Source: Lachnospiraceae bacterium
GTDB lineage: Bacteria > Bacillota > Clostridia > Lachnospirales > Lachnospiraceae
Direction: 5' to 3'
Length of the DNA: 36,032 nucleotides
Assembly (NCBI GenBank): GCA_024694965.1
Contig: JAILJC010000079.1
Coordinates: 1-36,032 of the forward strand
How positions within the stretch are numbered: the stretch's first letter is position 1; each line of letters starts with the position of its first letter. Below, in pieces: positions 1-6,408 of this stretch. The notes beneath the pieces were generated by a model. The model was given only the letters and a program-made list of their open reading frames with translations, ran no database searches and was not told the origin of the DNA. The position numbers and the translations under genes were made by a program.

Positions 1-693
1 GTTTTCTTAGGCGGCGCGGGAGTGTCAACGGAGAGCGGGATCCCGGATTTCAGGAGCAAAAACGGCCTGTATCATCAGAAGAACAGGAAGTTTTCGGGAT
101 ATAAGCCGGAGTATCTTTTAAGCTACGACTGCCTTAAGCACAAACCGGAAGTGTTCTTTGATTATTACAGAAGCAATCTTGACGCCAGAGCAGTGGAACC
201 GAATGCTGCACATTATAAACTGGCGGAAATGGAAGAAAAGGGGCAGATTGTCGGTATTGTGACCCAGAACATAGATGGCCTCCATCAAAAGGCCGGCAGC
301 AAAAATGTCCAGGAGATCCACGGTACCATATGGAAGAATCACTGCATTTCATGCGGCGCGGAATATGATGTAAATTACATCTTTGACAGTAAAGATAAGA
401 TTCCGAAATGTGAAAAGTGCGGGAAAACAGTACGCCCGGATGTGACTCTGTATGGGGAGTTCCTTCCTGAGGAGGCATACAATAATGCTATCGAGATGAT
501 GAACCGTGCCGACTGCCTTATAATCGGAGGGACTTCATTGGAAGTGGGTTCGGCATCCCAGCTTGCGCATTTATTCCACGGGCCGCATCTTATCATCATA
601 AACAAAGGGAAAACAAAGCTTGAAGGCCGTGCAGAGCTTGTATTTCATGACAGCATAGGTAAGGTCCTGTCGGAATTGATTCATCTGAGGTGA
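1..693 (+). CDS. SIR2-family NAD-dependent protein deacylase (5' partial)
   Basis: A sirtuin that removes acyl groups from protein lysines, using NAD+ and releasing nicotinamide and O-acyl-ADP-ribose; expected to be cytoplasmic. The reading frame is open from base 1, so the true start lies before the window and roughly 10-20 N-terminal residues are missing. Visible motifs are the NAD loop GAGVSTESGIPDFRS, the TQNIDGLH segment, the catalytic histidine in EIHGT, a zinc ribbon with two CxxC pairs (CISC and CEKC), and the GTSLEVGSASQL segment of the NAD pocket. This is the full class-III/U bacterial core. The stop lies 3 bases before the next start, so the two genes are probably co-transcribed. 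The family call is firm; the acyl-group preference cannot be read from the sequence. Confidence 0.95.
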   Translation, partial: VFLGGAGVSTESGIPDFRSKNGLYHQKNRKFSGYKPEYLLSYDCLKHKPEVFFDYYRSNLDARAVEPNAAHYKLAEMEEKGQIVGIVTQNIDGLHQKAGSKNVQEIHGTIWKNHCISCGAEYDVNYIFDSKDKIPKCEKCGKTVRPDVTLYGEFLPEEAYNNAIEMMNRADCLIIGGTSLEVGSASQLAHLFHGPHLIIINKGKTKLEGRAELVFHDSIGKVLSELIHLR

Positions 694-696
694 AAT

Positions 697-1044
697 ATGA
701 ACGCAGAAAGAAACCATACAATTGCAAAGACAATGATGATCATCCCCATCGTCCTTTTGGCAGTCACGCTGCTTTCGCTGGCAATCGCAACTGCCCTTGA
801 AGGGCCTACCGGCAGGGGAACTGTTTATTCAATATTTATGATCATAGTGTTGATAGGGTTGTTCCTTGCGCCGCCGGCATGCTTTATCTTTTCGATAATC
901 GCGATTGTCTTTTCGGGGAAGGCGATGAAAGAAGGGAATTCAAAGTCCGTAAAGATACTTATCATAGGTATTATTGAATTAGTATTTTCTGTAGGCGGTG
1001 TGATATTGGCAATATTAATGTTTATAGGCGGACAGAGTGTGTGA
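697..1044 (+). CDS. Small integral membrane protein, unknown function
   Basis: A 115-residue protein I do not recognise. It has a short charged N-terminus (MNAERNHTIAK) and three hydrophobic stretches at about residues 12-33, 43-72 and 86-110, separated by short polar loops (EGPTGRGT and GKAMKEGNSKS), so it is probably an inner-membrane protein with three helices. The start is 3 bases after the sirtuin stop, and the stop is 27 bases before the aminotransferase start, so it sits inside an apparent operon. There are no catalytic motifs or cysteine clusters. The layout is like many short DUF-type membrane proteins of clostridia, but nothing gives a function. Confidence 0.75.
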   Translation: MNAERNHTIAKTMMIIPIVLLAVTLLSLAIATALEGPTGRGTVYSIFMIIVLIGLFLAPPACFIFSIIAIVFSGKAMKEGNSKSVKILIIGIIELVFSVGGVILAILMFIGGQSV

Positions 1045-1071
1045 TTCTTGCCCGAATGCGGAGAAACGATC

Positions 1072-2244
1072 ATGAAGAGATTGTCATCAAGGACCAATGA
1101 TTTTACGGATTCCGTCATAAGGCGGATGACGAGGATATCAAACAAATATGATGCGGTAAATCTGTCGCAGGGATTTCCCGATTTTGATCCGCCTTCGGAG
1201 ATACTTAACAGACTGGCTGAGGTATCACATGAAGATTTCCATCAGTATTCCATAACTTGGGGAGCCCGGAATTTCCGTGAGGCCCTTGCAAGAAAGCAGA
1301 CACGGTTTATGGGTATGGATATCGATCCTGAAACGGAAATAGTTGTAACCTGCGGAAGTACTGAAGCCATGATGGCAGCTATGATGACGGTTGCGGATCC
1401 CGGGGATAAAGTCATCGTTTTCTCACCGTTTTATGAAAATTACGGAGCCGACACCATTCTTTCGGGAGCGGAACCGATATACGTTCCCTTAAATCCGCCC
1501 GATTTCAGTTTTGATCCCGATGTGCTTGAAAATGCGTTTAAGCAGAGTGTCAAAGCGCTTATTCTTTGTAACCCGTCAAATCCAAGCGGAAAGGTGTTTT
1601 CATACGATGAGCTTAAGATTATCGCTGATCTTGCCATAAAGTATGATGCATATGTTATCACTGATGAGGTTTATGAGCATATAGTATATGACCCGTACAA
1701 ACACACATATATATCTACGCTCCCGGGTATGAGGGAGAGGACCATATCCTGTTCATCACTTTCAAAAACATATTCCATCACGGGATGGAGGCTTGGTTAT
1801 ACGATAGCTTCACAGGAGATCACGGACAGGGTAAAAAAGGTCCATGATTTTCTTACAGTCGGCGCCGCTGCCCCGTTGCAGGAGGCCGTGATCCCGGGAC
1901 TTAATTTCGGGCAGGAATACTATGATAAACTGAAACAGACTTATACTAAGAAGAGGGATCTGTTCTTAAGGGGTCTTGATGATATCGGGATAAAACATAC
2001 GGATCCTCAGGGAGCATACTATGTAATGCTTGATATTTCAGAATTCGGATATGCAAGTGATCTTGATTTTTGTGAAAAGCTTGCAGAAAGAGTCGGGGTA
2101 GGAGCGGTCCCGGGCTCAAGCTTTTTCAAAGAAGATATCAATCATCTTATAAGGCTGCATTTTGCCAAAAAAGACGAAACTCTTAAGGCAGCTCTTGACA
2201 GGCTGGCGGATATAAGGATGAAGATGAGCAAAAATGATGCATAA
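1072..2244 (+). CDS. PLP-dependent class I/II aminotransferase
   Basis: Fold-type I aminotransferase moving an amino group between an amino acid and a 2-oxo acid with pyridoxal phosphate. Motifs are NLSQGFPDFDPP near the N-terminus, the CGSTEAM segment of the PLP phosphate site, NPSNPSGKV (substrate/PLP asparagine), DEVYEHIVYD (aspartate to the pyridine nitrogen), the Schiff-base lysine in SLSKTYSITGWRLGY, and the C-terminal arginine in LIRLHFAKK. The 390-residue length is normal. An upstream in-frame TTG at 1048 exists, but ATG 1072 has a GGAGA ribosome site at the right distance, so I chose it. It overlaps the next gene by 11 bases. It resembles the methionine/aromatic/aspartate aminotransferase group (YbdL/PatA-like); the substrate is not resolved. 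Confidence 0.93.
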   Translation: MKRLSSRTNDFTDSVIRRMTRISNKYDAVNLSQGFPDFDPPSEILNRLAEVSHEDFHQYSITWGARNFREALARKQTRFMGMDIDPETEIVVTCGSTEAMMAAMMTVADPGDKVIVFSPFYENYGADTILSGAEPIYVPLNPPDFSFDPDVLENAFKQSVKALILCNPSNPSGKVFSYDELKIIADLAIKYDAYVITDEVYEHIVYDPYKHTYISTLPGMRERTISCSSLSKTYSITGWRLGYTIASQEITDRVKKVHDFLTVGAAAPLQEAVIPGLNFGQEYYDKLKQTYTKKRDLFLRGLDDIGIKHTDPQGAYYVMLDISEFGYASDLDFCEKLAERVGVGAVPGSSFFKEDINHLIRLHFAKKDETLKAALDRLADIRMKMSKNDA

Positions 2245-3826
2245 TATTGTAAAAGACATTGTAAAGGGAATGTTTATCCTTGTGCTCCTCTGTATGATAT
2301 CAGGATGCGGGAAAACTGCGGATAATAGTGACATGGAAAAGACAGATGTAACGCAGGATGTAACACAGGATGTAACTCAGGATACAACTATTATCAGGGA
2401 ACCGATGCAGGAACTTGAATTTACACGTGACGGAAAGAAAATATATGGCAGGCTCTATCTTCCGGAAGGGACGGGTCCGTTTCCGGCAGCTATTATGGGA
2501 CATGGATTCGGAGCCGACTTGTCTATGATGGAAGGCTATGCAAAGTCATTCACCGAAAATGGGATAGCTGCCTATGCATTTGATTTTATCGGCGGAGGAC
2601 ATGGCATTAAGAGCGATGGTAAGATGACGGAGATGTCTGTACTTACCGAAGCTGCTGATATGAATACCGTGCTTGACGGTATGCGCGCCCTCGATCTTAT
2701 CGATAAAGAAAACATCTTTGTTATGGGCGGAAGCCAGGGAGGTTTTGTAGCTACTTATATAGCGGGTACACGGCCGGATGATATAAAAGGACTTATCGCG
2801 CTTTATCCTGCATATGTACTGCAGGATGATGCGAGGAAAAGGACAAAAGACGGTACTGAGTTTTTTGATACCTTCAGTGTTATGGGCAATACGATCAGCA
2901 GACTGTATGATGAAGATGCCCTGTCTTTTGATATTTATGATGTTATGAAGAACTTTAAGGGTGATGCCCTTCTTATACATGGAACAGCCGATACGATAGC
3001 ACCATATTCGTATTCTGAAAGAGCAGTTGATACACTCCCATCTGCCAGGCTTATAACTATAGATGGTGCAGGACACGGCTTTGGCGGTAAAGATGATGAA
3101 TATGCTACGCAGTGTGCGATTGATTTTATAAAAGAAGAGTCAGGGATCAAGGGAAACAGCAACATGGATGAAAAGGAGGATATGATGATTACAGACAGGA
3201 TAAGGCTTTTTACTCAGAACAGCATACGGATTGAATCGGATGCGGGCATCATATATGTGGATCCATTCAGCATGAAGGAAGAGCCGCAAGATGCTGATTT
3301 CATTCTGATAACTCACAACCACTATGACCATTTTTCTCCGGAAGATATCCTTAAGGTATGCAAGGACAGTTCGGTCATGATCATTCCCGAAAACATGGAA
3401 AGTGATGCCGGGGAACTTACGGATGCAGTGGATATGATATATACTGTAGAACCGGACATGAAAAAGACCGTGCAAGGACTGGAACTTGAGACGATCCCCG
3501 CATATAACAATACAAAATCATTTCATCCTAAGAAGGCCGGATGGGTAGGATATATCTTAACGGTAGACGGCAAGAGGATATATATCGCCGGGGATACTGA
3601 TATGACTGACGATAACAGAAAAGTCAAATGTGATGTAGCCATGATCCCTATCGGCGGGACATATACTATGGATCCAAAACAGGCCGCAGAGCTAATTAAT
3701 ACGATAGGGCCTGAGATAGCGATTCCGACGCATTATGGCAGTGTTGTTGGCTCGCCTGCGGCCGCCGATGAATTTGCCAATCTTGTTGGAGCACCTGTTA
3801 AGGTTGAAATAAAGAAGGAGTATTAA
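2234..3826 (+). CDS. Lipoprotein: alpha/beta hydrolase (feruloyl-esterase-like) fused to an MBL-fold hydrolase
   Basis: A 530-residue two-domain protein. Residues 1-25 form a lipoprotein signal ending in the lipobox ISGC, so it should be anchored on the outer face of the membrane. A short DVTQ-repeat linker follows. Residues about 55-305 are an alpha/beta hydrolase: HGFGAD oxyanion region, nucleophile S167 in GGSQGG, acid in HGTADTIAP and histidine in GAGHGF, like cinnamoyl/feruloyl esterases. Residues about 317-530 are a UlaG-like metallo-beta-lactamase fold with an intact zinc motif THNHYDHF, an AGDTD aspartate and a PTHYG histidine. The joint contains GGAGG followed by two ATG codons, as if two genes had fused. 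It overlaps the aminotransferase by 11 bases. The hydrolase half is paralogous to the esterase at 12655-13398. Substrates are unknown. Confidence 0.9.
   Translation: MMHNIVKDIVKGMFILVLLCMISGCGKTADNSDMEKTDVTQDVTQDVTQDTTIIREPMQELEFTRDGKKIYGRLYLPEGTGPFPAAIMGHGFGADLSMMEGYAKSFTENGIAAYAFDFIGGGHGIKSDGKMTEMSVLTEAADMNTVLDGMRALDLIDKENIFVMGGSQGGFVATYIAGTRPDDIKGLIALYPAYVLQDDARKRTKDGTEFFDTFSVMGNTISRLYDEDALSFDIYDVMKNFKGDALLIHGTADTIAPYSYSERAVDTLPSARLITIDGAGHGFGGKDDEYATQCAIDFIKEESGIKGNSNMDEKEDMMITDRIRLFTQNSIRIESDAGIIYVDPFSMKEEPQDADFILITHNHYDHFSPEDILKVCKDSSVMIIPENMESDAGELTDAVDMIYTVEPDMKKTVQGLELETIPAYNNTKSFHPKKAGWVGYILTVDGKRIYIAGDTDMTDDNRKVKCDVAMIPIGGTYTMDPKQAAELINTIGPEIAIPTHYGSVVGSPAAADEFANLVGAPVKVEIKKEY
2345..2380 (+). 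repeat. Three 12-bp tandem repeats encoding a DVTQ linker
   Basis: Three direct 12-bp units read gatgtaacgcag, gatgtaacacag and gatgtaactcag, differing only at one base each, followed by a degraded partial fourth unit (gatacaact). They encode DVTQ three times, just after the lipobox of the hydrolase-MBL lipoprotein. Because the unit is a multiple of three, copy-number change would lengthen or shorten the membrane tether without breaking the frame. Confidence 0.9.
3175..3187 (+). promoter_or_regulatory. Internal Shine-Dalgarno and in-frame ATG pair at the hydrolase/MBL joint
   Basis: GGAGG at 3175-3179 is followed by in-frame ATG codons at 3182 and 3185 (residues 317 and 318 of the fusion). 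The second ATG is 5 bases from the GGAGG, a workable though short spacing. The residues after it (MITDRIRLF) look like the natural N-terminus of a free MBL-fold protein. This could allow a second, cytoplasmic MBL product to be made from the same message, or may simply be a relic of gene fusion. Confidence 0.6.
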
Positions 3827-3842
3827 GGATCAGTTTATCGAT

Positions 3843-4316
3843 ATGAAAGCAAATGAAAAAACCAATGTAATGAGGGTTCTTGACGGAAAAAAGATATCAT
3901 ATGAAAGCCATTCATATGAGCCGGATGCAACGCTTACCGGTGAAGATATAGCAGGCATACTGGGTGAGGAGCCCGATAAAGTGTTTAAAACGCTTGTGAC
4001 GCAGGGAAAGTCAGGGGCATATTATGTGTTTGTTGTGCCTGTCAAGGCAGAGCTTGATCTTAAGAAAGCTGCCAAAGCATGCGGTGAGAAAGCCGTCGCC
4101 ATGATAAAGCAGAAGGAATTGCTCCCGCTTACAGGTTATGTGCATGGTGGGTGCTCACCTGTCGGGATGAAAAAGCAGTTTAAAACATTTATCCATAAAA
4201 CAGCGACCGATCATGACAGGGTATTCGTCAGTGCGGGTAAGGTCGGCTTTCAGATCGAACTTGCCCCGACAGATCTTATAGATGTCGCAGGATGTATTGT
4301 TGAGGATATTATTTAG
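3843..4316 (+). CDS. ybaK: Cys-tRNA(Pro)/aminoacyl-tRNA deacylase YbaK
   Basis: A 157-residue YbaK/EbsC-family trans-editing enzyme. The family hydrolyses mischarged Cys-tRNA(Pro), and sometimes other aminoacyl-tRNAs, made by prolyl-tRNA synthetase. Visible are the N-terminal MRVLDGKKISYESHSYEP strand region, the KVFKTLV segment with the conserved catalytic lysine, the VFVVPVKAELDLKKAAK stretch, and the diagnostic GGCSPVGMKK loop. The length matches the family. The start is ATG 3843, 16 bases after the lipoprotein stop, with only a weak purine stretch upstream, so it may rely partly on coupling. A second, ProX-type editing protein is encoded at 27517-28062. The family call is secure; the exact mischarged substrate is inferred from homologues. 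Confidence 0.93.
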   Translation: MKANEKTNVMRVLDGKKISYESHSYEPDATLTGEDIAGILGEEPDKVFKTLVTQGKSGAYYVFVVPVKAELDLKKAAKACGEKAVAMIKQKELLPLTGYVHGGCSPVGMKKQFKTFIHKTATDHDRVFVSAGKVGFQIELAPTDLIDVAGCIVEDII

Positions 4317-4367
4317 GATTTTGTTTAGGATCAAGTCGGGGATTTGCACACGCTAAGGAGAATTACT

Positions 4368-4559
4368 TTGCAAAACAACAATGAAATCGAACCGAATATT
4401 GAGAGGATTACAGGTTTTGCCGGAGCAAAATTCGGCGGATCCCCGGATGGAAGCAGCATGCGCAAGGACGCAGATAATCCGTTGCGCAGGCTTTTCAATT
4501 CCGATAACAGCGAGATGTTTGAAGGATCCGAAAATTTTACCTGGATAGACAGGGAGTAG
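4368..4559 (+). CDS. Small hydrophilic protein, unknown function
   Basis: A 63-residue product starting at TTG 4368, chosen because AAGGAG (4355-4360) lies 7 bases upstream; an earlier in-frame TTG at 4344 has no such site. The sequence is polar, rich in Asn, Asp, Glu, Gly and Ser, with no membrane segment, no cysteines and a tryptophan near the C-terminus (FTWIDRE). I do not recognise it. It sits between ybaK and an esterase in the same orientation, 52 bases after ybaK. It could be a small regulatory protein or an over-called frame; the good ribosome site is the main support. Confidence 0.5.
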   Translation: MQNNNEIEPNIERITGFAGAKFGGSPDGSSMRKDADNPLRRLFNSDNSEMFEGSENFTWIDRE

Positions 4560-4598
4560 AAGATATAAATGGAAGAGGAACGGGCATAAGGAGTTAAC

Positions 4599-5447
4599 AT
4601 GAAGATACTGGGTTATAATCTGTCGCCTCCGAAAGGAGTAGTTGCATCTAAGATAAAGATCCCCGGCAGAAATGGAAATATACCTGCTCTTATAGTCAGT
4701 AAGGAAGGAGTATCAGAGCCAACTACCGGAGTTCTATGGATACACGGCGGCGGTTATGCTACCGGCATGAAAGAAATGCTGTATATGGGACGTGGTATAG
4801 ACCTTGCATTAAGGCATGGCGCGGTAGTCGTAGCTCCCTCGTATACTCTTTCATTCAAAACCCCATATCCTGCTGCTGTAGATGACTGCTATGATGTGCT
4901 TATTTACATTAAGGAGCATACGGCAGAGCTGGGGATAAGGGATGACCAGATCATGATCGGAGGAGAAAGTGCCGGTGGCGGACTGACGGCAGCGCTCTGC
5001 ATGATGGCAAGAGATAAAAAAGAAGTAAATATCGCCTATCAGATGCCTTTATACCCTATGCTTGATGATCATGATACGGAAAGTTCCAGGGATAATCATG
5101 CAAAGGTATGGAACACAAGGCGTAATCATATGGCTTGGAAGATGTATTTAAAAGGTATCGCCGACAACGACGTAACTCCGTATGCGGCACCTGCGAGACA
5201 GACAGATTATTCCGGTTTGCCGCCTGCATATACCTTTGTTTGTACTGCGGAACCTTTTTACTGTGAAACGCTGACTTTCATTGACAATCTGAATAAGGCC
5301 GGGGTAGAGGCTTCCGTAGATGTTTACGAAGGATTGTTTCATGCTTTTGATATGAACGCACCCAAACTGGACATCAGCCGGGAAGCCATAGAACGCTTCA
5401 ATGAGAAATTTGCCTACGCTAAGGAACATTACTTCGCGGAACAATAA
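4599..5447 (+). CDS. Alpha/beta hydrolase, hormone-sensitive-lipase-like esterase
   Basis: A 282-residue carboxylesterase of the HSL/BD-FAE group, probably hydrolysing short acyl esters in the cytoplasm (no signal peptide). Motifs are the oxyanion HGGG in LWIHGGGYATG, nucleophile S124 in GGESAGGG, and a C-terminal histidine in GLFHAFD; an acidic residue in the CTAEPFYCE region fits the acid position. AAGGAG sits about 7 bases before ATG 4599. The gene follows the small unknown protein by 39 bases and precedes a GlsB-like membrane gene. The substrate is not determinable; rumen relatives often act on acetylated or phenolic plant polymers. Confidence 0.9.
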   Translation: MKILGYNLSPPKGVVASKIKIPGRNGNIPALIVSKEGVSEPTTGVLWIHGGGYATGMKEMLYMGRGIDLALRHGAVVVAPSYTLSFKTPYPAAVDDCYDVLIYIKEHTAELGIRDDQIMIGGESAGGGLTAALCMMARDKKEVNIAYQMPLYPMLDDHDTESSRDNHAKVWNTRRNHMAWKMYLKGIADNDVTPYAAPARQTDYSGLPPAYTFVCTAEPFYCETLTFIDNLNKAGVEASVDVYEGLFHAFDMNAPKLDISREAIERFNEKFAYAKEHYFAEQ

Positions 5448-5478
5448 CAATGTTATTTAAAATAAAGGAGGATTTATC

Positions 5479-5715
5479 ATGGGATTAATAGCTGGTATCA
5501 TAGTAGGAGCAATATCCGGCTGCATCGCGGGAGCGATCATGGACAGTAAAGGTGGATTGTTAAGGAACATACTGCTCGGTCTGGTGGGCGGTTTTGTTGG
5601 AAGCTTCCTGTTCAGGATCATTGGATTTCATGCGTCCAGTATCATCGGAAGCATAATAACCTCGGTTGTCGGTGCCTGTGTTGTTATATTTGTCGGCCGT
5701 AAGTTAATGAAATAG
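5479..5715 (+). CDS. GlsB/YeaQ/YmgE family stress-response membrane protein
   Basis: A 78-residue glycine-rich membrane protein with the family pattern GxxxGxxxGxxM: IIVGAISGCIAGAIMDSKGG, then LLGLVGGFVGSFLF and a third hydrophobic stretch IIGSIITSVVGACVVIFVG. The family (transglycosylase-associated protein) is linked to envelope and general stress but has no proven biochemical activity. An AAAGGAGG ribosome site lies upstream. The stop is 20 bases before the ATG of the next small membrane gene, suggesting a two-gene unit. Confidence 0.9.
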   Translation: MGLIAGIIVGAISGCIAGAIMDSKGGLLRNILLGLVGGFVGSFLFRIIGFHASSIIGSIITSVVGACVVIFVGRKLMK

Positions 5716-5735
5716 TGCAAGAAGGATACAAAGAT

Positions 5736-5969
5736 ATGAAGCAGGAAGAACGGGAAGAAAAACTGGGACAGGCGGTCATGGGCATAAGCTGGATCCTGTT
5801 CGCGCTGAGATTTATAGTCGTAACGGGGCTTTTGGCGCTTGCCGGATTGTATGTCCTTAAAAAACCGCTGTGGCTTGCACCTGTGATCGCAATTGCAGCA
5901 TTTGTCGCATACCGGCTTATATACAGCCTTATCTGGAAACTTATCGAGCTTGGAACAAGGCAGAAATAA
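5736..5969 (+). CDS. Small two-helix membrane protein, unknown function
   Basis: A 77-residue protein with an acidic/basic N-terminus (MKQEEREEKLG) and two hydrophobic stretches, about residues 15-42 and 45-70, ending in a basic tail. ATG 5736 is preferred over a GTG at 5715 that overlaps the previous stop, because GAAGGA lies 9 bases before it. It is co-directional with and close to the GlsB-like gene, so a shared envelope role is possible, but I recognise no family. Confidence 0.65.
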   Translation: MKQEEREEKLGQAVMGISWILFALRFIVVTGLLALAGLYVLKKPLWLAPVIAIAAFVAYRLIYSLIWKLIELGTRQK

Positions 5970-5970
5970 G

Positions 5971-6012
5971 AAAAAAAGTGCCTCCGCTTTCGGTTGATCC
6001 TTAAGCGGAGGC
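5971..6012 (-). terminator. Rho-independent terminator for the minus-strand small gene
   Basis: A perfect 10-bp stem, gcctccgctt (5980-5989) with aagcggaggc (6003-6012), encloses a 13-base loop. On the minus strand the stem is followed by a run of seven T (plus-strand A-run 5971-5977), the classic intrinsic terminator layout for the gene at 6040-6225. There is no T-run on the plus side. The first 14 bases of the stem-loop recur in the hairpin at 30751-30783. Confidence 0.85.
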
Positions 6013-6039
6013 GGATGGGGATTATGAAAACAAAGAATG

Positions 6040-6225
6040 TCATACTACCTTTTTCATATCTGCGGCATTTATCTTAAAAATATATGCCGTTTTGCCGCCG
6101 AAAGTACTGCGCCTGTCCTCTTCAAGGTTGTAGTTAACATTTGCTTTGTCGAGCTTTTCGATGAACTCATCCCTCTGAAGTTCCGAATAAAGAATTACCT
6201 TTTCTTTTTTAGTAAAGAGTGTCAT
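6040..6225 (-). CDS. Small soluble protein, unknown function
   Basis: A 61-residue protein with an excellent ribosome site (AAAGGAGG, 9 bases before ATG) and its own terminator, so it is very likely real. The sequence begins MTLFTKKEKVILYSELQRDEF and ends with a hydrophobic/basic pattern (KTAYIFKINAADMKKVV), suggesting a small alpha/beta fold with ferredoxin-like spacing. It is faintly like DUF2007-type putative signal-transducing proteins, but I cannot confirm that. It is monocistronic and divergent from tex, with which it shares the 183-base intergenic region. Confidence 0.75.
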   Translation of the reverse strand: MTLFTKKEKVILYSELQRDEFIEKLDKANVNYNLEEDRRSTFGGKTAYIFKINAADMKKVV

Positions 6226-6254
6226 AACTTAATCCTCCTTTATGATTTATATTG

Positions 6255-6269
6255 AGCCAAATTTTGGCT
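6255..6269. promoter_or_regulatory. Perfect 7+1+7 palindrome, possible operator
   Basis: agccaaa-t-tttggct is a perfect inverted repeat with a one-base centre. On the minus strand it lies directly upstream of a TATAAA-like hexamer and the ribosome site of the small gene at 6040-6225, where a repressor could block transcription. No matching -35 hexamer is clear, so the promoter part is weak. Confidence 0.4.
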
Positions 6270-6314
6270 GTGTTTTGATTTCGGTTGTAGTATAGTATTG
6301 TATATGGGAGTTTT

Positions 6315-6351
6315 CTTCTCGTTTTTTTATCATGACCATATCATTTTTTGA
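6315..6351 (+). repeat. 37-bp conserved upstream element, copy A (tex)
   Basis: This copy begins cttctcgttttttta and ends atatcattttttga, with an 8-base middle (tcatgacc). Copy C at 30865-30901 shares both outer blocks exactly and copy B at 26128-26164 matches it at the end block, all with the same 37-base length. It ends 57 bases before the tex start, nearly the same distance as copy B from its gene (58). It is probably a regulatory site or promoter-associated element; the binding factor is unknown. Confidence 0.7.
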
Positions 6352-6408
6352 CTGAAAATAATAAACGCGTAAGTCACAGTAAATATATATGGAGAGCAGT
6401 TAGTATAA

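Noticed and set aside
2546-3076. A 176-residue minus-strand frame inside the hydrolase-MBL gene
   Set aside because: It lies fully antisense to a strongly supported gene, has no ribosome site, and its translation is rich in Ile, Cys, Tyr and His in a way typical of shadow frames.
4331-4600. An 89-residue minus-strand frame opposite the small unknown gene
   Set aside because: It has no ribosome site, runs antisense to a frame with a good AAGGAG, and has no recognisable domain.
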